This document shows, one piece after another, positions 24,301-33,340 of a stretch of 64,000 nucleotides of DNA (the first letter of the stretch is position 1; each line of letters starts with the position of its first letter). The position numbers and the translations under genes are program-made. The DNA comes from Rhizobium metallidurans (GTDB lineage: Bacteria; Pseudomonadota; Alphaproteobacteria; Rhizobiales; Rhizobiaceae), in contig NZ_JACIDW010000001.1 in the NCBI RefSeq assembly GCF_014196505.1, positions 806,001 to 870,000 on the forward strand. The letters run 5' to 3'. The notes under the pieces are model-generated. The model saw only the letters and a program-made list of their open reading frames with translations, was not told the DNA's origin and searched no databases.

Positions 24301-26777
24301 TCGGCGAGAAGGGCGGCGAGGTCGAAATTCCCGTCACCGCCGACTGGGGCGCCGGCGCCTATGTGACTGCGACGCTGTTCCGCCCGGGCGATGCCCAGGA
24401 CAGCCACATGCCGATGCGTGCGATCGGCGTGAAATGGCTGAAGGTCGACCCCGAGGATCGGGCCCTGCAGGTCAAGATCGAGGCACCTGAGAAAATGCTG
24501 CCGCGCGGCCCGCTGCCGATCACGCTCGCCGTTGCGGGCGCGGGCGCCAACGAGGAGGCCTATGTCACCGTTGCCGCCGTCGATGTCGGCATTCTCAACC
24601 TGACGCGCTACGAGCCGCCGAACCCGGAGGACTGGTATTTTGGCCAGCGCCAGCTCGGCCTCGAAATCCGCGACCTTTATGGCCGCCTGATCGACGGCTC
24701 GCTCGGTGCCACCGGCAAGCTGCGCACCGGCGGCGATGGCGGCGCGATCGCGCTGCAGGCAAGCCCTCCGACGCAGAAGCTCGTCGCCTTCTTCTCCGGC
24801 CCACTGAAACTGGACGCCGAGGGCAAGGCGCAGGTCAGTTTCGATATTCCCCAATTCAACGGCACGGCACGCCTGATGGCGGTCGCCTGGTCCAAGTCCG
24901 GTGTCGGCCATGCCGTGCAAGACGTGATCATTCGCGATCCTGTCGTCGTTACGGCCAGCCTGCCGCGCTTCCTGGCGCCGGGGGACAAGTCCGAGCTACG
25001 TCTCGATATCGCCAATACCGATGCGCCCGCAGGTGACTACAAGCTTGCGGTCACAGGCAATGACGCTGTCGGTATCGCGCAGGCCACGCAAACGATCCGG
25101 CTTGGCGCCGGCGCGAAGCAGGCGGTGACGCTTGCCGTGACCGGTCTGCAGCCGGGCAACGGTGTCGTTTCGGTCAACATCTCGAATGCGGCGGGGCTAT
25201 CGCTCGACCAGAGCCTTGATGTCCCCGTCCGACCGGCCGTGTTGCCGGTCACCGAGCGTCGCGTGCTGGCGCTGAAGCCGGGAGCGAAGCTGACGATCGA
25301 CAAGGCGCTCTTGGCCGATAGCGTTCTTCCGGGCGCATCCGTCAGCGTCAATGTCACGCGCTCCGCGGCCTTCGACATTCCGGCATTGCTGATGTCGCTC
25401 GATCGCTATCCCTTCGGCTGCGCCGAACAGACGACCAGCCGGGCCCTGCCGCTGCTCTATCTGAGCGAGCTTGCCGAGCAGGCCGGTCTCGATGGCGATG
25501 CCGATATCAAGAAGCGCGTGCAGGATGCCATCTATCGCGTTCTTTCCTACCAGGCATCAGCCGGCAGTTTCGGCCTTTGGGGGCCGGATAGCGGCGATCT
25601 CTGGCTTGATTCCTACGTCACCGATTTCCTGACGCGGGCCCGCGAGCAGAAATACGACGTGCCGGATCGTGCGCTGGCGCAGGCACTCGAGAACCTGCAG
25701 AACGCCTTGAGCTATGACGTCAACGTCAAGGACCAGGGCGATCAGATCGCCTATGCGCTCTATGTGCTCGCGCGCAACAAGAAGGCCGCGGTCAGCGATC
25801 TGCGTTACTACGCCGACACGATGATCAACGATTTCCCGACACCGCTCGCCAAGGCCCACATCGCGGCCGCGCTGGCACTCTACGGTGATGCGACGCGGTC
25901 GAAGAACATCTTCGTCGATGCGCTGCAGATGTCGGCTCAGTCGATGGTCACGAAGGTCAACTTGTCACGCACCGACTACGGCTCGGTGCTCCGAGACGGC
26001 GCAGCCATCCTCGCGCTCGCCGCCGAAAGCCGGCCGGTGCCTCCGATCGTGCCGGAACTGGCGAAGGCCGTCGCCAAGGAATGGGAACGCAAAAAGTATA
26101 CCAGCACGCAGGAACAGGCCTGGATGCTGCTGGCCGCCCGCGCCATTCAGGGCGGCGACGATACGCTGAAGATCGACGTCAACGGGGCGCTGCGTAACGG
26201 AGCCTACATGGCGCGGATGACCGGTGAGGCGCTGGCGGACTATCCGCTGACGCTGACCAACCAGACGAGCGACGCCGTCTCGGCCGTGGTAACGACCGTT
26301 GCCGCACCGGTGACGCCGCTGCCCGCGGGTGGTGATGGCTTTGCCATCGAACGTAGCTATTACACGCTGGATGGCGAGGAAGCGAATGTCTCGGAGGCAA
26401 AGCAGAACGAGCGATACGTCGTCGTGCTGCGGGTCACCGAGAGCAACAAGTGGCCGTCGCGCATCGTCATCACCGATCTGCTGCCGGCCGGCTTCCAGAT
26501 CGACAATCCGAGCCTTGTCGACAGCGCCCAGCTGACCAATTTCGACTGGATCGGCGATGTCACGCCCGCTCACACTGAATTCCGCAACGATCGCTTCGTC
26601 GCTGCCTTCAACCGCAGCGCCGATGACAACAGGGAGGTCAATGTCGCTTACGTCGTGCGCGCCGTGACGCCAGGCGTCTACGATCACCCGGCGGCAAATG
26701 TCGAGGACATGTACCGGCCGCAGTTTTCGGCCCGGACGGCAACCGGCAAGATGGAGGTCGTGGCGGCACAGCCATGA
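21303..26777 (+). CDS. Bacterial alpha-2-macroglobulin
   Basis: Very large periplasmic protein of 1,824 aa, thought to trap foreign proteases. Signal peptide residues 1-26 (ends SPAFSA). A PAN/apple-like domain with clustered cysteines follows (DQCKASCIGDKSCKAFTYNPKVSWCFL, about residues 54-80), then a helical repeat-like stretch and a long series of macroglobulin beta domains. The thioester motif CAEQ sits near residue 1373 (YPFGCAEQTTSRALPLLYL) before the alpha/alpha toroid domain. The frame begins at 21264, but ATG 21303 after GGGGGGAA fits the signal peptide. Its stop overlaps the pbpC start, the usual yfhM-pbpC partnership. No lipobox Cys is seen at the N-terminus. Confidence 0.93.
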   Translation: MFARAFLTAATIVLSTALAGSPAFSADSKREIQTVRDADYFGFDLRSEQNVTLDQCKASCIGDKSCKAFTYNPKVSWCFLKSDFKTMNAFPGAIAGKIVETAGSQEPDLGAAPRIGFLSGDVLQQARDDKANLEVAEDQQGQSADSLIANARIDLTANNVVDALKSFRGALALTPDNADLWLETARAGGSFVKSDDNNGSNIYPQAVLAAINGYDLTRTTTSRADALAVLAVALENNSNYRAALNAYKASLALVNSKEVQAAFLQLKSTRGFRITDHTVDADSATPRACVTFSESLVKTTDYTPFVTLNGAAPKALETKDKQICIEGLTHGENYKISFRTGLPSSVDEVLEAPVSLDIYVKDRTASVRFTGDSFVLPSTARRGIPIVSVNMASANLKLYRIGDRGIAPLLTSSQFLTQLDGYSAQRIEDESGELVWQGAIDIANDLNKDVVTSFPVDEALPERKPGVYVLTATSPTGPDQEWNSQATQWFVVSDIGVTTYAGTDGLNVFARSLATAKPMAGVELQLLAKNNEVLGTATTDDNGRATFTAGLIRGTSALTPAVITAKNGASDYVFLDMTRAGFDLSDRGVTGRASPGAIDVLTFTERGIYRVGETVRASALARDTDGKAIENLPLTFVFLRPDGVEDRRIVSQTSNLGGYNVDFAVQDNAMRGTWTMNIHTDPKGSPIASKSFLVDDFVPDRTDMELKTEAKMIGPDAPATINISGKYLYGAPAAGLTLEGDVVIKPTRQAEAFPGYFFGLADEEASEDSRQSIEGLPDLDEKGEGVTDLTVGELPATTQLLNATVYIRMQEAGGRAIERSLVLPVKNQGPMIGIKPEFSGDLGENSIANFTVIGVNADGVKEEMKGLRWKLVKLNRDYQWYRDGTAWKYEPVYTTEQVGNGNVDAGIDGAKIASPVQWGRYRLEVESTDADGPTSSVEFDAGWFVQATSTETPDGLEIALDKDSYKVGETAKLKVSSRYAGELMIAAGTETLVAVQNAAIGEKGGEVEIPVTADWGAGAYVTATLFRPGDAQDSHMPMRAIGVKWLKVDPEDRALQVKIEAPEKMLPRGPLPITLAVAGAGANEEAYVTVAAVDVGILNLTRYEPPNPEDWYFGQRQLGLEIRDLYGRLIDGSLGATGKLRTGGDGGAIALQASPPTQKLVAFFSGPLKLDAEGKAQVSFDIPQFNGTARLMAVAWSKSGVGHAVQDVIIRDPVVVTASLPRFLAPGDKSELRLDIANTDAPAGDYKLAVTGNDAVGIAQATQTIRLGAGAKQAVTLAVTGLQPGNGVVSVNISNAAGLSLDQSLDVPVRPAVLPVTERRVLALKPGAKLTIDKALLADSVLPGASVSVNVTRSAAFDIPALLMSLDRYPFGCAEQTTSRALPLLYLSELAEQAGLDGDADIKKRVQDAIYRVLSYQASAGSFGLWGPDSGDLWLDSYVTDFLTRAREQKYDVPDRALAQALENLQNALSYDVNVKDQGDQIAYALYVLARNKKAAVSDLRYYADTMINDFPTPLAKAHIAAALALYGDATRSKNIFVDALQMSAQSMVTKVNLSRTDYGSVLRDGAAILALAAESRPVPPIVPELAKAVAKEWERKKYTSTQEQAWMLLAARAIQGGDDTLKIDVNGALRNGAYMARMTGEALADYPLTLTNQTSDAVSAVVTTVAAPVTPLPAGGDGFAIERSYYTLDGEEANVSEAKQNERYVVVLRVTESNKWPSRIVITDLLPAGFQIDNPSLVDSAQLTNFDWIGDVTPAHTEFRNDRFVAAFNRSADDNREVNVAYVVRAVTPGVYDHPAANVEDMYRPQFSARTATGKMEVVAAQP

Positions 26778-28864
26778 GAGTGGGACGGAAAATCGCGATC
26801 GGCGTTGTCGCCGGCATGGCACTTGCCGGCGCTGGGTTGATCGGTCTCGATGCGGCGGACAAGGCATTTCCGCCGCCGCTGGACAAGATGGGTTTCTCCG
26901 CCGAGGTGCTGGATGCCGACGGACAGCTTCTTCGCGCCTTCGCCACGCCCGAGGGGCGCTGGCGTCTGAAGACTGATGTTGGCGATGTCGATCCGCAGTT
27001 CCTGCGCATGCTGGTCGCCTATGAGGATCGGCGCTTCTACGAACACGGCGGCATCGACCCGCGCGCGATCGGCCGCGCAGCCTTCCAGCTTGCCGCCAAC
27101 GGCCGCATCGTTTCCGGTGGGTCCACCCTGTCGATGCAGGTCGCCCGGCTGATCGAGCCTCGCCAGGGGCGTTCGCTGTCGGCCAAGCTGTTGCAGGTGG
27201 CGCGTGCGCTGCAGATCGAGCGCCGTCTGTCCAAGGATGAAATCCTCGATCTTTACCTGACCCATGCGCCCTATGGCGGCAATCTGGAGGGTGTCAGGGC
27301 CGCGAGCCTTGCCTATTTCGGCAAGGAGCCGAAGCGGCTGACGGTGGCGCAGGCGGCACTCCTTGTAGCATTGCCGCAGCTTCCCGAAAAACGCCGCCCC
27401 GACCGCAACCTTGAGGCGGCCGAGGCGGCGCGCAAGCGCGTTCTGGAGCGCGTCGCTGTTGTCGATGCCATCGGGGAAGGGGAGGCCGAACGTGCCGAGG
27501 CAACGCTTGTGCCGGCGAAACGCATGCAGCTTCCCGCGCTCGCGGCCCATGTCGGCGAAGCGGCGTTGCGCAAAGCCCCGGACGCTTCGCCGTACCGGAC
27601 CACGCTGAAGAAGCGGGTCCAGGAGGGATTGGAGACCGTCGCCAAGGCGGCCACATTGAAGCTTGGCCCCAAATTGTCGCTGGCGATGGTGATGGCGGAT
27701 GCGCAGACCGGCGATATCGTCGGCGAAGTCGGCTCCGCCGATTATTTCGACGCGAGCCGATCCGGCTGGATCGACATGACGCGCGTTCCGCGTTCGCCGG
27801 GCTCCACGCTCAAGCCGTTCATCTACGGTCTTGCCTTTGAAGAAGGGCTGGTCAGCCAGGAGACCATCATCGAGGATCGGCCGGCCGACTTCTTCGGCTA
27901 CCGGCCGCGCAACTTCGACATGAGCTACCAGGGAGACGTGACGGTGCGCGATGCGCTGCAACTCTCGCTCAACGTTCCCGCGGTCAAGCTGCTCGATGCC
28001 GTCAACCCGGCCAAGCTCCTCATCCGCTTCCGTCGCGCCGAGGTGCGCCCGCTCTTGCCGGTCAACGAAACGCCGGGCCTTGCGATCGGGCTTGGTGGCG
28101 TCGGCCTCACGCTCAAGGATCTGGTGCAGCTCTACACGGCGCTCGCCAACCGAGGTCAGGCGGTTCGGATTGGCGATGGCATATCTGGCCAGCCGGGAGA
28201 GATCGAAGGCGAGGCGCTGCTGGAGCCGGTCGCGGTGTGGAATGTCGCCGACATCCTCTCGGGCGTCATTCCGCCCGCCGGTGCGCCGCAGCGCGGCATC
28301 GCCTACAAGACGGGCACGAGCTATGGATACCGCGACGCTTGGTCGGTGGGCTATGACGGCCGTTATGTCCTCGGCGTCTGGGTCGGCCGTCCCGACAACG
28401 GCGCCTCGCCCGGGCTGACCGGCTATGGCACGGCCGCGCCGATCCTGTTCGAGGGCTTCGCCAAGTCGGGTCTCGCGACGACGCCGCTGCCGCGCCCGCC
28501 GTCGGGCGCCGTGCGCATCGCGCAGGCTCAGCTGCCGATCAGCCAGCGCCGCTTCGCCGTCAATCCCAGTGGATTGCTTGCCACATCCGGCCGCGAGCCG
28601 GCGCCGCAGATCGTCTATCCGCCGGAGGGCGCGCATGTCGATCTGGGGGCCAAGGGTTTGGTAAAGGGCGGAGACCTGTCGCCGCTGATGCTGAAGCTGC
28701 AGGGTGGCCGGGCGCCCTTCCGGTGGCTTGCCAACGGCAAGCCCCTGCCGGATATCTCCCGCCGCCGCACCAACCAGTGGACGCCTGATGGCGGCGGCTA
28801 TTCGAAGCTGACGGTCATCGATGCGATGGGACGCGCGGCAAGCGTCGGCGTTTTCATTGATTGA
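26774..28864 (+). CDS. pbpC: Penicillin-binding protein 1C
   Basis: Bifunctional peptidoglycan synthase of 696 aa. An N-terminal membrane anchor (about residues 6-27) precedes the glycosyltransferase GT51 domain (EDRRFYEHGGID with the catalytic Glu; GGSTLSMQVARL). The transpeptidase has SPGSTLKPF (Ser/Lys, about residue 341), LSLNVPAV, and YKTGTSYGYRD. The C-terminal BiPBP_C domain ends FRWLANGKPLPDISRRRTNQW. ATG overlaps the alpha-2-macroglobulin stop (ATGA). The coupling suggests repair of cell wall breached by an attacker, together with inhibition of its proteases; that model is established for the gene pair but not tested here. Confidence 0.95.
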   Translation: MRVGRKIAIGVVAGMALAGAGLIGLDAADKAFPPPLDKMGFSAEVLDADGQLLRAFATPEGRWRLKTDVGDVDPQFLRMLVAYEDRRFYEHGGIDPRAIGRAAFQLAANGRIVSGGSTLSMQVARLIEPRQGRSLSAKLLQVARALQIERRLSKDEILDLYLTHAPYGGNLEGVRAASLAYFGKEPKRLTVAQAALLVALPQLPEKRRPDRNLEAAEAARKRVLERVAVVDAIGEGEAERAEATLVPAKRMQLPALAAHVGEAALRKAPDASPYRTTLKKRVQEGLETVAKAATLKLGPKLSLAMVMADAQTGDIVGEVGSADYFDASRSGWIDMTRVPRSPGSTLKPFIYGLAFEEGLVSQETIIEDRPADFFGYRPRNFDMSYQGDVTVRDALQLSLNVPAVKLLDAVNPAKLLIRFRRAEVRPLLPVNETPGLAIGLGGVGLTLKDLVQLYTALANRGQAVRIGDGISGQPGEIEGEALLEPVAVWNVADILSGVIPPAGAPQRGIAYKTGTSYGYRDAWSVGYDGRYVLGVWVGRPDNGASPGLTGYGTAAPILFEGFAKSGLATTPLPRPPSGAVRIAQAQLPISQRRFAVNPSGLLATSGREPAPQIVYPPEGAHVDLGAKGLVKGGDLSPLMLKLQGGRAPFRWLANGKPLPDISRRRTNQWTPDGGGYSKLTVIDAMGRAASVGVFID

Positions 28865-28903
28865 AGCGGTTTTGACCGTCGTCAAGAAACTTGCATTTTA
28901 CGC

Positions 28904-28934
28904 TTGACCTTCCAGTTGCTGGAAGGTTGATAAC
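28904..28934 (+). promoter_or_regulatory. CueR-type promoter and operator of copA
   Basis: -35 TTGACC (28904-28909) and -10 GATAAC (28929-28934) are separated by 19 bases, the long spacer typical of MerR-family promoters. Within it lies a perfect inverted repeat: ACCTTCCAG (28907-28915), TTG, CTGGAAGGT (28919-28927). This matches the CueR/HmrR operator form. Copper-bound CueR should underwind the spacer and switch on copA-cueR. The start codon of copA is 36 bases downstream. Confidence 0.92.
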
Positions 28935-28969
28935 CATCTCCACTGCCTTGTCAGGCACAGGAGATAGCC

Positions 28970-31462
28970 ATGGAAAGCACCCACGCCCATCACCACGGTC
29001 ACGGCGACCACCATCATGCGGGAAACGACGGCGCGGTTCGAGACCCCGTCTGCGGCATGACGGTTGACCCCGCGGCCGGCAAGCCGTCGGCCGAGCATGA
29101 GGGGCGGCGCTATTTCTTCTGCTGCGAGGGCTGCCGAGCCAAATTCGAGGCTGCGCCGCAGGACTATCTGACCGCAAAGGACCCGGTCTGCGGCATGAGC
29201 GTCGACCGCGCAACGGCCAAGCACTTCCTGCGACATGAAGGCGAGAGGCACTATTTCTGCTCGGCCGGCTGCAAGGCGAAATTCGAGGCTGCGCCGGCGA
29301 ATTATCGCGATGGCAGCAAGCCGCAGCCGAAACCTGCTCCGAAGGGTACGCAATATACCTGCCCGATGCATCCAGAGGTGATCAGCGATCATCCCGGCGA
29401 TTGCCCCAAATGCGGCATGGCGCTGGAGCCGATGGGCATTCCGCCCGTTGATGAGGGGCCGAACCCGGAGTTGGTCGATTTCACCCGCCGCCTCTGGATC
29501 AGCGGCATTCTCTCGGCGCCGCTGCTTGTCATCGCGATGGGGCCGATGATCGGCTTGCCTGTGCGCGATTGGCTCGGCGAACCGCTCGCCACTTGGGCCG
29601 AACTCGCTCTTGCCACGCCGGTGGTGCTCTGGGCCGCGCTGCCGTTCTTCCGCCGTGCCTGGGCGTCCGTCGTAAACCGCAGCCCCAACATGTGGACGCT
29701 GATCGGCCTCGGCGTTGGAACGGCTTATATCTACAGCCTTGTCGCCACGCTGGCGCCGGGCATCTTCCCGCATACGTTCCGTGGGCATGGCGGCGCCGTG
29801 CCCGTCTATTTCGAGGCGGCGGCCGTGATCGTCGCCCTCGTTTTCGTCGGGCAGGTTCTCGAGCTGAAGGCGCGCGAGCGGACCGGCTCGGCCATTCGGG
29901 CATTGCTCGACCTCGCGCCGAAGACCGCGCGGCGCATCGGCAGCGATGGTGTCGAGGCCGATGTGCCGGTCGACGATATCGTGGTTGGCGATCACTTGCG
30001 TGTGCGGCCGGGCGAGCGAATTCCGGTCGATGGCACGGTCAGCGAGGGGCAGTCGACGATCGACGAATCCATGCTGACGGGCGAACCCATGCCCGTCGAA
30101 AAGGCTGTGGGTGATGCCCTGACGGGCGGCACCATCAACAAGAACGGCACTCTGGTGATGACGGCCGAAAAGGTCGGTTCGGAGACCACGCTGTCGCGGA
30201 TCGTTGACATGGTTGCCACGGCGCAGCGCTCGCGCGCTCCGATCCAGGGTGCCGTCGATCGCGTATCGGCGTTCTTCGTGCCAGCGGTCGTGGCCGTCGC
30301 GATTGCAGCCTTCGCGATCTGGTCTCTCGTCGGCCCCGAACCGCGCATGGTCTATGCGCTGCTCGCCGCCGTCTCCGTCATGATCATCGCCTGCCCTTGC
30401 GCGCTGGGACTTGCCACGCCGATGTCGATCATGATTGCCACCGGTCGCGGCGCCCACGAAGGCGTGCTGATCAAGGATGCGGAAGCGCTGGAGCGCTTTT
30501 CGAAGGTCGATACGCTGATCGTCGATAAGACGGGCACACTGACCGAAGGCAAGCCTCGGCTGACTGATGTCGTGGCGCTCGGTGATGTAGTCGAAGACGA
30601 TCTCCTGCGGCTTGCCGCCAGCCTCGAGCGCGGATCGGAGCATCCGCTGGCGGCGGCTATCGTGGCGGGAGCGCAAGAGCGCGGGATCGCCCTGCTCGAT
30701 ATCACGGGCTTCGATGCGGCCACGGGCAAAGGCGTGCGCGGCAATGTCGGCGGGACGGCCGTGGCGCTTGGCAACGCGGCGATGATGGCCGATCTCGGCA
30801 TCGACGTGGCCGCCCATGACGCGCAGCTGCAATCGCTGCGGGACAAGGGCAAGACGGTGATGTTCGTCGTCGTCGATCAGCGGCTCGCCGGGCTTGTGGC
30901 TGTCGCCGATCGCATCAAGCCGACAACGGCCGCCGCGATCAAGGCACTGCATGCGAGCGGCTTGAAGATCATCATGGCGACTGGCGATAACGAGCGCACG
31001 GCACGCTCGGTCGCCAAGAGCCTCGGGATCGACGATGTGCGCGCCGATATACTGCCCGAAGGCAAGAAGGCGTTGATCGATGAACTGCATGCCAGGGGGG
31101 CGGTGGTCGCCATGGCCGGTGACGGTATCAATGATGCGCCGGCGCTGGCCGCGGCCGATGTGGGCATCGCCATGGGCACCGGAGCGGATGTCGCGATGGA
31201 AAGCGCTGGCATCACCCTGGTCAAGGGTGATCTCAATGGGATTGTCAGGGCACGGCGTCTGGCGGAGGCGACAATGCGCAATATTCGCCAGAACCTCGGC
31301 TTCGCCTTCGGCTACAACGCGCTCGGCGTTCCCCTGGCCGCAGGCGTACTCTATCCTGTCTTCGGCCTGCTGTTGTCGCCGATGATCGCGGCGGCGGCGA
31401 TGAGCCTGTCGTCCGTTTCGGTCATCGGCAACGCGCTGCGGCTGCGCGCCGCCAAGCTCTAG
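28970..31462 (+). CDS. copA: Copper-translocating P1B-type ATPase with two YHS domains
   Basis: Copper exporter of 830 aa. The N-terminus is His-rich ([16 protein letters not shown]). Two YHS domains follow: [10 protein letters not shown] with [10 protein letters not shown], and [10 protein letters not shown] with [10 protein letters not shown] (about residues 24-110). A heavy-metal-binding segment [10 protein letters not shown] with [11 protein letters not shown] (about 125-150) comes next; a classical CXXC HMA domain is absent. The ATPase core has [19 protein letters not shown] (CPC ion site), [13 protein letters not shown] (phosphorylated Asp), SEHPLAAAI and [25 protein letters not shown] precedes ATG. 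It is in an operon with cueR, 10 bases apart. Cu(I) is the expected ion. Confidence 0.95.
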   Translation: MESTHAHHHGHGDHHHAGNDGAVRDPVCGMTVDPAAGKPSAEHEGRRYFFCCEGCRAKFEAAPQDYLTAKDPVCGMSVDRATAKHFLRHEGERHYFCSAGCKAKFEAAPANYRDGSKPQPKPAPKGTQYTCPMHPEVISDHPGDCPKCGMALEPMGIPPVDEGPNPELVDFTRRLWISGILSAPLLVIAMGPMIGLPVRDWLGEPLATWAELALATPVVLWAALPFFRRAWASVVNRSPNMWTLIGLGVGTAYIYSLVATLAPGIFPHTFRGHGGAVPVYFEAAAVIVALVFVGQVLELKARERTGSAIRALLDLAPKTARRIGSDGVEADVPVDDIVVGDHLRVRPGERIPVDGTVSEGQSTIDESMLTGEPMPVEKAVGDALTGGTINKNGTLVMTAEKVGSETTLSRIVDMVATAQRSRAPIQGAVDRVSAFFVPAVVAVAIAAFAIWSLVGPEPRMVYALLAAVSVMIIACPCALGLATPMSIMIATGRGAHEGVLIKDAEALERFSKVDTLIVDKTGTLTEGKPRLTDVVALGDVVEDDLLRLAASLERGSEHPLAAAIVAGAQERGIALLDITGFDAATGKGVRGNVGGTAVALGNAAMMADLGIDVAAHDAQLQSLRDKGKTVMFVVVDQRLAGLVAVADRIKPTTAAAIKALHASGLKIIMATGDNERTARSVAKSLGIDDVRADILPEGKKALIDELHARGAVVAMAGDGINDAPALAAADVGIAMGTGADVAMESAGITLVKGDLNGIVRARRLAEATMRNIRQNLGFAFGYNALGVPLAAGVLYPVFGLLLSPMIAAAAMSLSSVSVIGNALRLRAAKL

Positions 31463-31472
31463 GAGGTTCGCC

Positions 31473-31868
31473 ATGAATATCGGTGAAGCATCGGCACGCT
31501 CCGGCCTACCGTCGAAGACCATCCGGTACTACGAGGATATCGGCCTCATCCGCCCCGATAGAAATAACAACGGCTACCGCGACTACGCGGTAGCCGACGT
31601 TCACAAGCTACGTTTCCTGCAGAAGTCGCGCGGCCTCGGGTTCTCGGTGGAGGAGTGCCGGCAGCTGCTGGCGCTCTATGAGGACAAGAGCCGGGCCAGC
31701 GCCGATGTGAAGGAGTTGACCCAAGCCAAGCTCACCGAGATCGACCGCAAGATCCGCGAGCTCAGCGAACTCCGGCACACGCTTGAGCACCTGGTCCACG
31801 CCTGTCACGGCAATGACCGGCCGGACTGTCCCATTCTCGAGGAATTGTCGGACGAGCAGCATGCCTGA
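31473..31868 (+). CDS. cueR: Cu(I)-responsive MerR-family regulator (CueR/HmrR)
   Basis: MerR-type activator of 131 aa. N-terminal winged helix (MNIGEASARSGLPSKTIRYYEDIGLI), dimerisation helix, and the Cu(I) loop CHGNDRPDC (C-x7-C, about residues 111-119) followed by PILEEL, as in CueR. The serine of the dimer helix that excludes divalent ions in CueR is hard to place by eye. AGGAGG lies before the ATG. It is downstream of copA in the same transcript, so it activates its own operon through the palindrome at 28907-28927. Confidence 0.95.
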   Translation: MNIGEASARSGLPSKTIRYYEDIGLIRPDRNNNGYRDYAVADVHKLRFLQKSRGLGFSVEECRQLLALYEDKSRASADVKELTQAKLTEIDRKIRELSELRHTLEHLVHACHGNDRPDCPILEELSDEQHA

Positions 31869-31995
31869 CGATTTGCGCGCATGGGCGGCATCTCCGAGCA
31901 ATGCTTAAAGTCATGATTTCCATGTGATATTCTCCGTGCGTTCTGCCGTGTCGTTTGCTGGATGACGAAAAAGCAGAAAAAATCGCAACCCCCGG

Positions 31996-32023
31996 GGAAT
32001 AAAACAACGCGTGGCTCCGTATA
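31996..32023 (+). promoter_or_regulatory. Putative ECF-type promoter of the sigma factor operon
   Basis: GGAAT (31996-32000) with 17 bases to CGTATA (32018-32023) has the form of an ECF sigma promoter, with the AAC/AAT-type -35 and CGT -10. It lies directly before ATG 32031, so autoregulation by the ECF sigma factor is likely. The predicted transcription start (about seven bases after the -10) falls at or just before that ATG. Elements are seen; recognition by this sigma factor is inferred. Confidence 0.5.
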
Positions 32024-32030
32024 CTCAATC

Positions 32031-32570
32031 ATGGAACGGAAAGAACGCCCATTCGATGTTATCGGTCAGCTCGCAGCGCTTCGACGCTATGCGCGCTCGC
32101 TGGTGCGCAATTCGGATGACGCCGAAGATCTGGTCCACGATGCCTTGGTCCGGGCATACGAGAAGAAGCAGAGCTTCCGCAGCGGCGGTAACTTGCGTAC
32201 GTGGTTGCTCTCTATCGTGCATAACGCTCACATCGACCGCGTCCGCCAGGGGCGATCGCTGACACGACGGCACGATGAGGCCGCCGTGGAGGCCGAGCAG
32301 TCCTTGCCAGCCGCGCAGGAACATGCCGTGCGTCTGCAGCAGGTGCGCAATGCTTTCTTCCGTCTGCCGGAAGAGCAGCGCGAGGCGCTTCATCTCGTGG
32401 CGATCGAAGACCTCTCCTACCAGGAAGCTGCTGCAGCGCTCGGCGTTCCGATCGGTACGCTGATGTCTCGCATCTCACGCGCCCGTGCCCAGTTGCGCGA
32501 AATCGAGGAAGCGACACCGCGTGCACCACATTTGAGATTGATCGAAGGAGGCGGCAATGAAAGTAGTTGA
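32031..32570 (+). CDS. ECF-family RNA polymerase sigma factor
   Basis: Sigma factor of 179 aa from ATG 32031. Region 2 covers ALRRYARSLVRNSDDAEDLVHDALVRAYEKKQSFRSGGNLRTWLLSIVHNAHID, and region 4 covers FFRLPEEQREALHLVAIEDLSYQEAAAALGVPIGTLMSRISRARAQLRE. An ATG at 31962 would add a lysine-rich, unconserved N-terminus that runs over the putative promoter, so I prefer 32031. Neither start has a Shine-Dalgarno. Its end overlaps the anti-sigma gene by 14 bases. The inducing signal is not known. Confidence 0.9.
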   Translation: MERKERPFDVIGQLAALRRYARSLVRNSDDAEDLVHDALVRAYEKKQSFRSGGNLRTWLLSIVHNAHIDRVRQGRSLTRRHDEAAVEAEQSLPAAQEHAVRLQQVRNAFFRLPEEQREALHLVAIEDLSYQEAAAALGVPIGTLMSRISRARAQLREIEEATPRAPHLRLIEGGGNESS

Positions 32571-33321
32571 TCCCATTATCGCCGCCGATCTCGACGCCTA
32601 TATCGATGGCGAACTCGATGTGACCCGTCGAATCCAGGTGGAATCATACCTTTCCGAGAATCCGGAAACGGCCGCGAAGGTCATGGCGGATCTGAGTATG
32701 CGCGGCGAATTGCGCCTTGCGCTCGCCGACGAAGGCGCCTCCGGCCGTGCTGAAACGCGCGATGTCGCGCGCCGCCTCGAGCGCGGGCTCGCCTATGGCC
32801 GGATATTCCATGTCATGCAGCGGGTTGCCGCTGTCGCCGTCTTGGTGGGGGCAGGCTGGGTCGCTCATACCTCGTTCGGCGCGTTTACCGCGACCGAGGT
32901 CGCCGCGTCCGTCCCGGCTCCCGCCTATGTCGAGGATGCCGTCCAGGCCTACAAGACGACATTGGTGCGCCAGGCCGTCTCGTCACCGCGGAGCGAAAGC
33001 TACAAGCCGGATGAAATTCGTGCGGCGACCGGCATCGTCATGCCGCAGCTTCCTTCTGACTGGACGATTTCGGACGTGCAGATATTCCCGTCCGAGTTCG
33101 GCCCGAGCGTCGAAATGTCGATCGTGGCCGACAACAAGCAGCTTTCGTTGTTTGCCGTTCGGCCGGGCGTCTTCTCCGTTCAGTCGGTCAACCATATCGG
33201 GCTGAACGGCGCCGAAGCCTCCTACTGGCAGATCGGTGACGTGGCTTACGCACTGGTGACGGCGGATCGCTCAATCACACTGGATCAGGCAGCCGACAGG
33301 CTTGCCCGTACCCTTTACTAG
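32557..33321 (+). CDS. Membrane anti-sigma factor
   Basis: Protein of 254 aa. The cytoplasmic N-terminus (DLDAYIDGELDVTRRIQVESYLSENPETAAKVMADL) resembles the anti-sigma domain that grips ECF factors. One membrane helix lies at about residues 88-108 (VMQRVAAVAVLVGAGWVAHTSF), followed by a periplasmic domain of about 145 residues with LPSDWTISDVQIFPSEFGPSVEMSI. AAGGAGG precedes the ATG inside the sigma gene. A zinc-binding H-x3-C-x2-C motif is absent, so it is not a ZAS-type redox sensor. It most likely holds the sigma factor until an envelope signal arrives. Confidence 0.85.
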   Translation: MKVVDPIIAADLDAYIDGELDVTRRIQVESYLSENPETAAKVMADLSMRGELRLALADEGASGRAETRDVARRLERGLAYGRIFHVMQRVAAVAVLVGAGWVAHTSFGAFTATEVAASVPAPAYVEDAVQAYKTTLVRQAVSSPRSESYKPDEIRAATGIVMPQLPSDWTISDVQIFPSEFGPSVEMSIVADNKQLSLFAVRPGVFSVQSVNHIGLNGAEASYWQIGDVAYALVTADRSITLDQAADRLARTLY

Positions 33322-33340
33322 TTAAACCGAGGAGATCTCT

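Noticed and set aside
28898..31522. An 874-codon open frame on the minus strand
   Set aside because: It is the antisense shadow of the copper ATPase, which has all P-type ATPase motifs. Its own translation is Arg/His/Asp-rich with no domain.
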